Shown in pieces: positions 1 through 4,108 of a stretch of DNA of 5,172 nucleotides. The translations under genes were made by a program, and so were the position numbers. Within the stretch, counting starts at the first letter, position 1; every line of letters begins with the position of its first letter. Source of the stretch: Chitinophagales bacterium (GTDB lineage: Bacteria > Bacteroidota > Bacteroidia > Chitinophagales > Chitinophagaceae); the NCBI GenBank assembly GCA_013297585.1, contig JAAFHG010000298.1, forward strand, positions 1-5,172, in the 5' to 3' direction. The notes beneath the pieces are model-generated. The model searched no databases, was not told the origin of the DNA, and saw only the letters and a list, made by a program, of their open reading frames with translations.

Positions 1-5
1 GTTGA

Positions 6-617
6 GCTAACCCAATTGGTTCGTTCAACCTGCTAAATAAATATTCTGTTATAGCAGGCTTGGTAGTTTCAATCACATTAATTTATATAGCGGCACACGC
101 TGTACAAACCACATGGACGTACTATACCAAAGAAAAATTTTTGTGGAACGAAGGTACAATTGGTATTTCTCTTACCGTAATTGGTGTTTGCATTGCTGTA
201 GTACAAGGTTTAATTGTAAGGGCGCTAATTCCTAAACTTGGGCAAGAAAAAAGCGTATATATTGGCCTAGCACTTTATACAATCGGATTTGTATTATTTG
301 CTTTTGCCTCAACCACTTGGATGATGTTTGCTTTTTCGGCTGTTTATTGTTTAGGCGGTATTGCAGGTCCTTCAATTCAAGGGCTCATATCTAGCCATGT
401 ACCAGCTAATGAGCAAGGTGAACTACAAGGTGCTTTAACCAGCCTAATGAGTGCTACTTCTATTATAGGACCACTAATAATGACCAATGTTTTTGCTTTT
501 TTTATTGGAAAAAGTTCGCCAATTTATTTTCCCGGTGCACCGTTTTTATTAGGCGCTTTCTTAACACTTATCAGTACCATATTAGCTTATAAGAGTTTAA
601 AGAGCGAAAAGGTATAG
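6..617 (+). CDS. TetA-like MFS efflux transporter, C-terminal half
   Basis: This is the C-terminal half of a drug:proton antiporter of the TetA/TCR branch of the major facilitator superfamily, located in the inner membrane. The frame opens with ANPIGSF (6-26), which matches the conserved (R)ANPLGS segment at the end of the central loop. Six hydrophobic stretches follow, as expected for TM7-TM12. Other family-like segments are IGISLTVIGVCIAVVQG, the EQGELQGAL turn before TM11 and PGAPFLLGA at TM12. The gene ends with TAG at 615-617. An in-frame TGA at 3-5 precedes the ANP motif, so the frame cannot continue upstream without readthrough. TTG at 60 is the first common start codon but lies inside TM7 and would waste the ANPIGSF homology. 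I infer a nonsense-interrupted gene, an upstream frameshift or a sequence error. Family assignment is secure; the substrate is not. Confidence 0.8.
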   Translation, partial: ANPIGSFNLLNKYSVIAGLVVSITLIYIAAHAVQTTWTYYTKEKFLWNEGTIGISLTVIGVCIAVVQGLIVRALIPKLGQEKSVYIGLALYTIGFVLFAFASTTWMMFAFSAVYCLGGIAGPSIQGLISSHVPANEQGELQGALTSLMSATSIIGPLIMTNVFAFFIGKSSPIYFPGAPFLLGAFLTLISTILAYKSLKSEKV

Positions 618-651
618 CTTGCTAAAGGTTGTATTTCGAAAGGCTAGGCAT

Positions 652-687
652 AAAAAAAGGGCCAGGATAAAAATCCAGCCCCGTTTT
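652..687. terminator. Hairpin terminator, strongest on the minus strand
   Basis: Bases 659-668 pair with 673-682 around an AAAA loop (8 of 10 pairs; GGAT/ATCC closes the loop). On the minus strand the hairpin runs directly into seven T (complement of A 652-658), the classical form of an intrinsic terminator. On the plus strand it is followed only by GTTTT (683-687), so it may also weakly end the MFS transcript, whose stop codon is 35 bases upstream of this element. Confidence 0.6.
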
Positions 688-712
688 AAAATCCAATATC
701 CTATGAAAAACC
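652..712 (-). ncRNA. Candidate small RNA of about 61 nt
   Basis: Predicted from its surroundings, not from homology. A Bacteroidota-type promoter on the minus strand (717-748) points at this segment, and about 60 bases further on lies a GC-rich hairpin followed by T7. No minus-strand gene lies between promoter and terminator, and none starts just beyond it. The predicted RNA has an AT-rich 5' part with no ATG, then the hairpin. TGGATTTT occurs twice, once upstream of the hairpin and once in its 5' arm. AGGAT near the 5' end (complement of 698-702) could pair with ATCCT in the 3' arm (complement of 664-668), an alternative fold that would compete with the terminator; five pairs may be chance. 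It could also be just the terminator of the flanking genes with a fortuitous promoter. Confidence 0.4.
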
Positions 713-716
713 GATG

Positions 717-748
717 CGAATATAAAAGTATTTTACCGTTCAAACAAA
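717..748 (-). promoter_or_regulatory. Candidate promoter for the minus-strand small RNA
   Basis: Read on the minus strand, TTTG (748-745) is followed after 20 bases by TATATTCG (724-717). This matches the Bacteroidota consensus TTTG / TAnnTTTG with one mismatch (TTCG for TTTG) and a typical spacing. A second TTTG lies at 744-741 with a 16-base spacing. Transcription would begin near 712, next to the predicted small RNA. Confidence 0.45.
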
Positions 749-804
749 TTGATGTTAAAAACTTGCGAATTTTCTTTTAGAAATCCACATAACTACAATT
801 AAAA

Positions 805-887
805 GATAACAGGCAAGCGCTTGAAAACCGATAACAGTCTAATTAACAGCACAGTTATTTAACCATTTGTCATTTTATTTTGTTATC
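805..887. promoter_or_regulatory. Possible regulatory segment upstream of ubiX
   Basis: A perfect 10-base palindrome CAAGCGCTTG (814-823) is flanked by two direct copies of GATAACAG (805-812 and 830-837). An inverted GATAACA lies at 881-887, just before the ubiX start. The CG-centred palindrome resembles a LacI-family operator core. A partial -7 box TATTTTG lies at 876-882 without a well-placed TTTG upstream. Repeats of this length are not rare in AT-rich DNA, so a role is only suggested. Confidence 0.25.
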
Positions 888-901
888 AACTAAAAGTTAT
901 T

Positions 902-1462
902 ATGAACCATAAAATAGTAGTTGCGGTTACTGGTGCAAGTGGAAGTATTTATGCCAAGGTATTGCTAGATAAGTTATCACAAATGCAAAACCAATGGCAA
1001 GAACTAAGCATTGTGATGAGTAAAAATGCCAAAGAGGTATGGCAAACTGAACTTGGTAACGAAGATTATAACAACTATAACGCCCGTTTTTTCGAGAAGG
1101 CTGATTTTTCTGCACCGTTTGCTTCAGGGTCGGCTAAGTACAATATTATGATTGTTGCACCTTGTAGCATGGGTACTTTGGGCCGTATTGCTAGTGGTGT
1201 AAGCGACGATTTAATTACAAGAGCTGCTGATGTAGTACTAAAAGAAAGGCGTAAATTGATACTAATGGTGAGAGATACACCCTACAATCTCATCCATATA
1301 AAAAACATGGAAACAGTAACGCTAGCTGGTGGTATTATTGCGCCAGCAACGCCTTCATTCTACAGCCTACCTAAAACTATGGAAGATGTTGCTGCCACAG
1401 TAGTAGACAGAATTTTAGACATTGCAGGCTTAGATATTAGCACTTACAGATGGGGCAAATAA
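902..1462 (+). CDS. ubiX: Flavin prenyltransferase UbiX
   Basis: UbiX joins dimethylallyl phosphate to FMN to give prenylated FMN, the cofactor of UbiD-type decarboxylases; it is a cytoplasmic, usually dodecameric enzyme. The 186-residue length is normal. Visible family motifs are the N-terminal flavin loop TGASGS (10-15), VAPCSMGTLGRIASG, the DDLITRAADVVLKERRKL helix, RDTPYNLIHIKNM (E. coli form RETPLHLGHLRNM), and the C-terminal APATPSFYSLP with the active-site Tyr, then DRILDIAGLD and a terminal Arg (YRWGK). The ATG at 902 puts the first beta strand (KIVVAVTG) right at the N-terminus; no Shine-Dalgarno is seen, as is usual in Bacteroidota. No ubiD lies in the window, so its partner (perhaps in menaquinone synthesis or aromatic acid decarboxylation) must be elsewhere. 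No terminator follows before the tRNA gene 54 bases downstream. Confidence 0.95.
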   Translation: MNHKIVVAVTGASGSIYAKVLLDKLSQMQNQWQELSIVMSKNAKEVWQTELGNEDYNNYNARFFEKADFSAPFASGSAKYNIMIVAPCSMGTLGRIASGVSDDLITRAADVVLKERRKLILMVRDTPYNLIHIKNMETVTLAGGIIAPATPSFYSLPKTMEDVAATVVDRILDIAGLDISTYRWGK

Positions 1463-1499
1463 CAACACTATTTTACCCATAATATTTCAACTGAAACAT

Positions 1500-1507
1500 T
1501 ACATTTG
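1500..1507 (+). promoter_or_regulatory. -7 box of the tRNA-Leu promoter
   Basis: TACATTTG is an exact match to the Bacteroidota -7 consensus TAnnTTTG and ends 9 bases before the first base of the tRNA. Transcription would start about 1512-1514, leaving a leader of only a few bases. No TTTG is seen at the -33 position, so the upstream half is weak or absent. Confidence 0.6.
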
Positions 1508-1516
1508 CAGCCGTTA

Positions 1517-1602
1517 GCGGCGATGGCGAAATTGGTAGACGCACTACTTTGAGGTGGTAGCGCCTTTTACCGGGCGTGGGAGTTCGAATCTCCTTTGCCG
1601 CA
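1517..1602 (+). tRNA. tRNA-Leu (anticodon GAG)
   Basis: A complete class II tRNA cloverleaf. The acceptor stem 1517-1523 pairs with 1595-1601 (one G-U pair). The D stem is 1526-1528 with 1540-1542. The anticodon stem 1544-1548/1556-1560 encloses loop TTGAGGT with GAG at 1551-1553, which reads CUC and CUU. A long variable arm (CGCC 1561-1564 with GGCG 1573-1576) marks it as Leu. The T arm 1578-1594 has the loop TTCGAAT. The discriminator is A1602; the CCA end is not encoded, so it must be added after transcription. Confidence 0.97.
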
Positions 1603-1606
1603 CAAA

Positions 1607-1647
1607 ACACAAAGAGGCAATCTGTAAAAAGATTGCCTTGTGTCTTT
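1607..1647. terminator. Bidirectional terminator between tRNA-Leu and the acbP gene
   Basis: A perfect 9-bp stem (AGGCAATCT 1615-1623 with AGATTGCCT 1630-1638) closes a GTAAAA loop. ACACA (1607-1611) can also pair with TGTGT (1639-1643) below a 3-base bulge. On the plus strand the stem is followed by TTGTGTCTTT, and on the minus strand by CTTTGTGTTTTG. It sits 4 bases after the tRNA and 18 bases beyond the stop codon of the convergent acyl-CoA-binding protein gene, so it can serve both. Confidence 0.75.
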
Positions 1648-1664
1648 AAAATATTACCTGCAAA

Positions 1665-1922
1665 CTATCCCTTCAACTTTGCTACCAAATCTATATACTG
1701 TTGCATGGCAGCATCTTTAGTCGTTCCTTTTAATTTTGCCCAAGCTTCGTATTTAAACTTGGCTACAAAATCAAAACCGCCGCCACTATATTCTTCACTG
1801 TTATCGCCTTCTGTGGCTTGCTTGTATAGCGAGTAAAGCGTTAATAAAGTATTATTATCGGGTTTTTCACTTAGGGTTTTGCTGGTAGCTACTGCCGCCG
1901 TAAATTGATCTACTAAACTCAT
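1665..1922 (-). CDS. Acyl-CoA-binding protein (ACBP family)
   Basis: A small cytosolic four-helix protein that binds and buffers long-chain acyl-CoA esters. The 85-residue length equals that of a canonical single-domain ACBP (about 86-90). Family features are the start MSLVDQFTAAV, LLTLYSLYKQATEGD (ligand-binding Tyr and Lys in YKQA), then FDFVAKFKYEAWAKLKG and the last helix DAAMQQYIDLVAKLKG. The usual N-x-x-x-PG loop after GD is replaced by NSEEYSGGG, and AKWDAW is FKYEAW, so Tyr replaces the first Trp. I chose ATG at 1922 because family homology begins exactly there; the open frame runs to an ATG at 1967, but that would add 15 Asn-rich residues overlapping the gene upstream. It lies 13 bases after the TPR gene and is the last gene before the shared terminator. 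ACBP is mostly eukaryotic but occurs in scattered bacteria, including Bacteroidota. Confidence 0.92.
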   Translation of the reverse strand: MSLVDQFTAAVATSKTLSEKPDNNTLLTLYSLYKQATEGDNSEEYSGGGFDFVAKFKYEAWAKLKGTTKDAAMQQYIDLVAKLKG

Positions 1923-1935
1923 GATAATTGAATTT

Positions 1936-2703
1936 TTATTGTAATTGTTGTAATTGTTTTTGTGCATCTTCTTTCATGGCGGCATCGTCAAATGTGCGAT
2001 TTGGTAGCTTTACCATTCTACTTAATACTTCCATTTGCTTGGCAGGCTTATCGTTGTCTTTGTAAGCTTTATTTAGGTAAAAATAGTTAATCATGTAGTA
2101 TGGCTCAAGCGTTTTGCATTTTTCCATGCACATAATAGCATTTTCTAAACTAGCTTCTGGTAAGCCGCCATAAAATAATTTAACGGCTGCCTTTTTTATG
2201 CCAGATAAGTTCACCATTTCGTAATGCCATCTGCCTAGTACAAAATATGCTTTACCAAAGTTGGGGTTAATAGCAATTGCTTTGTCGGTAAAGGCTTTGG
2301 TATCTTTTACATAAGACACAATTTTCTTGTTTTCGCTTTCCACTTCTGTCATCTTACCACTTGCCATTGCTAGGGCATAGTTTGCTTCGGCACTATTGGC
2401 ATCGGCTTTTATAGCACGCTGTGCAAATGCTAATGCACTTTCAAAACTTAAACGCTTGTCGTTTTTATTACCTTGTCTGCCGCCGATGCTACAATTGAGT
2501 TCTGTTGCTTTTACCAGTGCTTTTATGCTTACTGCATCATTGGCTAATATTTGTTTGTATTTTTCTAACGCTTCGGGTTCTTTAAAACTGCGCTCTAGGT
2601 TTTCGGCTTCTTTAAACAATACTGTATTGTCTTGCGCAAAAAGGCCGCCACTATAGCCTAATAAAAGGACTAACAAGATTTGCTTCATACTGGTAATTCT
2701 CAT
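1936..2703 (-). CDS. Secreted TPR protein, RMDN (regulator of microtubule dynamics)-like
   Basis: A 255-residue tetratricopeptide protein with an N-terminal signal peptide (KQILLVLLLGYSGGLFA, cleavage probably before QDN), so it is probably periplasmic. Helical repeats run from about residue 29 to the end. The segment LGRWHYEMVNLSGIKKAAVKLFYGGLPEAS (about 156-185) and the following EKCKTLEP, NYFYLNKAYK and LSRMVKLP match the pattern of the RMDN/FAM82 family, known in animals as RMDN1-3 and also present in bacteria; the bacterial role is unknown. The ATG at 2703 overlaps the folB stop as ATGA, suggesting translational coupling. The ATG at 2688 (MKQILL) gives a more typical signal peptide and is a fair alternative. 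The C-terminus is a short Gln/Leu run (KQLQQLQ). TPR fold and export are fairly certain; the RMDN link comes from recalled motifs. Confidence 0.85.
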   Translation of the reverse strand: MRITSMKQILLVLLLGYSGGLFAQDNTVLFKEAENLERSFKEPEALEKYKQILANDAVSIKALVKATELNCSIGGRQGNKNDKRLSFESALAFAQRAIKADANSAEANYALAMASGKMTEVESENKKIVSYVKDTKAFTDKAIAINPNFGKAYFVLGRWHYEMVNLSGIKKAAVKLFYGGLPEASLENAIMCMEKCKTLEPYYMINYFYLNKAYKDNDKPAKQMEVLSRMVKLPNRTFDDAAMKEDAQKQLQQLQ

Positions 2704-3050
2704 TTTTTTAAGGAATAACTAACACCAACGCTACCATTAAAATCATCAATTGGTGGTTGTAATTTTTTAATTGAAATAAACACTTCTTCGGCTAGCTGAA
2801 ATTGTGCCAAAATTTGCTCAGCAATATCCATTACCAATGTTTCTAGCAAAGGCGTGGCTATTTGCATTCTATTGTTTAACAAATTATATACTTCTACGTA
2901 ATTAATAGTTTGTTCTATATCATTTACCAATTGCATTGGGCGATAATTCACCGTAATATTTACCTCAAAATTGTTACCGTTTATTTGTTCATGCTCGTAC
3001 AAGCCATGATAGGCAAATAGAATGACGTTATGTAAATGGATGGAAAGCAT
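2700..3050 (-). CDS. folB: Dihydroneopterin aldolase FolB
   Basis: FolB cleaves 7,8-dihydroneopterin to 6-hydroxymethyl-7,8-dihydropterin and glycolaldehyde in folate synthesis; it is a cytoplasmic, usually octameric enzyme. The 116-residue length is typical. Seen are HNVILFAYHGLYEHEQ with the HG pair and Glu21, TINYVEVYNLL with Tyr51, LLETL with Glu70, and IKKLQPPI with Lys96, then GVSYSL. By position these correspond to the catalytic and pterin-binding residues Glu22, Tyr54, Glu74 and Lys100 of the S. aureus enzyme. The start at 3050 places the first beta strand at the N-terminus. It is the first gene of a minus-strand cluster with the TPR and acyl-CoA-binding genes; its TGA overlaps the next ATG. 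No clear promoter is seen, and the spacer upstream is filled by an inverted repeat. No other folate gene is in the window. Confidence 0.95.
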   Translation of the reverse strand: MLSIHLHNVILFAYHGLYEHEQINGNNFEVNITVNYRPMQLVNDIEQTINYVEVYNLLNNRMQIATPLLETLVMDIAEQILAQFQLAEEVFISIKKLQPPIDDFNGSVGVSYSLKK

Positions 3051-3056
3051 TCTTTA

Positions 3057-3149
3057 GTTTTAAGTTTGTAGTTTAGGGTTTATGAGTTTAGTAGTTTATA
3101 TTATACTTGAAAAAGCGAACTGAACTCATAAACCATAAACTGTTTAAAC
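3057..3149. repeat. Long imperfect inverted repeat built from GTTT heptads
   Basis: The 132-base spacer between the NlpC/P60 gene and folB holds a 21-base inverted repeat: 3071-3091 pairs with 3120-3140 with one mismatch (3076/3135) and one G-T, around a 28-base AT-rich loop. The left arm belongs to a run of GTTT motifs starting at 3057, 3064, 3071, 3078, 3086 and 3094 (steps of 7, 7, 7, 8, 8). The right arm has AAAC at 3130 and 3137, and the palindrome GTTTAAAC follows at 3142-3149. No T-run follows on either strand, so it is not a standard intrinsic terminator. Confidence 0.75.
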
Positions 3150-3182
3150 GTTGTAAATAGCAGCTCTCTTTAGGCGTTCGGG

Positions 3183-3884
3183 CTAATACCTTCTCACTCT
3201 GCCAGCGCCTCTAAATCGTGGCTGCCAATATTTATCGTTGAGGTCTGTAATAGTGACGCCGCCACTAGTACTTGCTTGTAAAAATTTGTTGTTAGCAATG
3301 TAAACACCTACATGCGATATGGCCCGACCGCTAGTGTGAAAAAATACCAAATCACCCTCTTTTAAATCTTCTAGGGCAATGTGTTCACTTTGGTTGTACT
3401 GTTCTTGTGCTGTGCGAGGCAATTCGACATTGTAAACTTCACGCATAATAACACTTGTAAAAGCCGAGCAATCAATACAGTTTTTGGTACTGCCACCCAT
3501 GCAATATTTAGTGCCCCACCATTCGTCTATTTTTCTTAACAAGTCTATATTATTTACCGTTTCTACCGCAGCATCCATAATAATGGCGTATTTCAACTGT
3601 AGCCAATCTGCTTTTTCTATATTGCTGTTAGTAGGTTTTAGCTTACTTTCTGCATATACCACAGGGCTATTGCTAAGGCCGCTTGTTTTGTGTTGCGAGG
3701 TAATCATTTGCCCCGGGCGCACTTCAATATTGTCTAAAAACGTTATTTTTTGTGAAGCGTTTTTTTTGGCTGCAGGTTTACTTATTGATGCATCTTTACT
3801 ATTCATTTTACGTAACGAGCTACAACTACTTAATGCCATAACGCCATAAATAATAACAAGCAAGTATTTTACATCTACTGTCAT
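3183..3884 (-). CDS. NlpC/P60 (C40) peptidoglycan endopeptidase, lipoprotein
   Basis: A cell-wall hydrolase of the Spr/NlpC type, expected to cut peptide stems of peptidoglycan. The 233-residue protein starts with a lipoprotein signal (KYLLVIIYGVMALSSC); the lipobox LSSC puts the lipidated Cys at 21. Residues 22-100 form a polar, probably flexible linker. The catalytic domain covers about 108-233: WWGTKYCMGG, then IDCSAF with nucleophile Cys139, LPRTAQEQY, LKEGDLVFF and ISHVGVYI with His191. FLQAS puts Gln203 where many relatives have His (12 residues after the catalytic His, as in E. coli Spr); the third residue is known to vary in this family. The start at 3884 fits the signal peptide. A weak promoter, TTTG 3919-3916 and TACATTG 3895-3889, would give an almost leaderless mRNA. 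It stands alone, with spacers of 132 and 224 bases on either side. Confidence 0.93.
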   Translation of the reverse strand: MTVDVKYLLVIIYGVMALSSCSSLRKMNSKDASISKPAAKKNASQKITFLDNIEVRPGQMITSQHKTSGLSNSPVVYAESKLKPTNSNIEKADWLQLKYAIIMDAAVETVNNIDLLRKIDEWWGTKYCMGGSTKNCIDCSAFTSVIMREVYNVELPRTAQEQYNQSEHIALEDLKEGDLVFFHTSGRAISHVGVYIANNKFLQASTSGGVTITDLNDKYWQPRFRGAGRVRRY

Positions 3885-3971
3885 GCGGCAATGTAAATGC
3901 CATTATTGTACGCACCAAACTTCTTTGGAAATATTTTTTTATGTCTTAAAGTGAATTTGTAACGACCTTAC

Positions 3972-4006
3972 TAATAAGTATAATTTATTATATATTTAAC
4001 TTATTA
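3972..4006. repeat. Short AT-rich inverted repeat in the spacer
   Basis: TAATAAGT (3972-3979) and ACTTATTA (3999-4006) form an 8-bp inverted repeat around 19 bases, within the AT-rich 224-base spacer (3885-4108) between the GH109-like gene and the NlpC/P60 gene. A second pair, AATAAAT (4034-4040) and ATTTATT (4055-4061), lies nearby. Neither has a T-run in a useful position. I see no gene, RNA or convincing terminator in this spacer; such repeats are expected by chance in DNA this AT-rich. Confidence 0.3.
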
Positions 4007-4108
4007 AAAACCATTAACAATTGCGCTGTTTTTAATAAATATGTATTTTGTTTAATTTATTGAATTGATAATTAAATTGTACTAATAAATGCAAAATACT
4101 ATGGGGTT

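Noticed and set aside
1..5. TGA read as Trp or Gly through an alternative genetic code
   Set aside because: folB ends with TGA in the expected place and overlaps the next start codon, and the other genes use TAA and TAG normally. Standard code fits.
703..780. Plus-strand ORF of 25 codons (ATG AAA AAC ... TAG) as a leader peptide of ubiX
   Set aside because: No ribosome binding site, ends more than 120 bases before ubiX, has no family resemblance, and lies across the minus-strand promoter signal. Chance ORFs of this size are common.
927..1115. Minus-strand ORF of 62 residues inside ubiX
   Set aside because: Antisense shadow of a well-conserved gene; no recognisable protein features.
1576..1836. 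Plus-strand ORF of 86 residues from the tRNA into the ACBP gene
   Set aside because: Begins inside tRNA-Leu, crosses the terminator and is antisense to a clear acyl-CoA-binding protein.
2396..2656. Plus-strand ORF of 86 residues opposite the TPR gene
   Set aside because: Antisense shadow of the TPR protein; hydrophobic composition results from the complementary codons.
3484..3849. Plus-strand ORF of 121 residues opposite the NlpC/P60 gene
   Set aside because: Lies fully within a gene with intact catalytic motifs; no independent start signals or homology.
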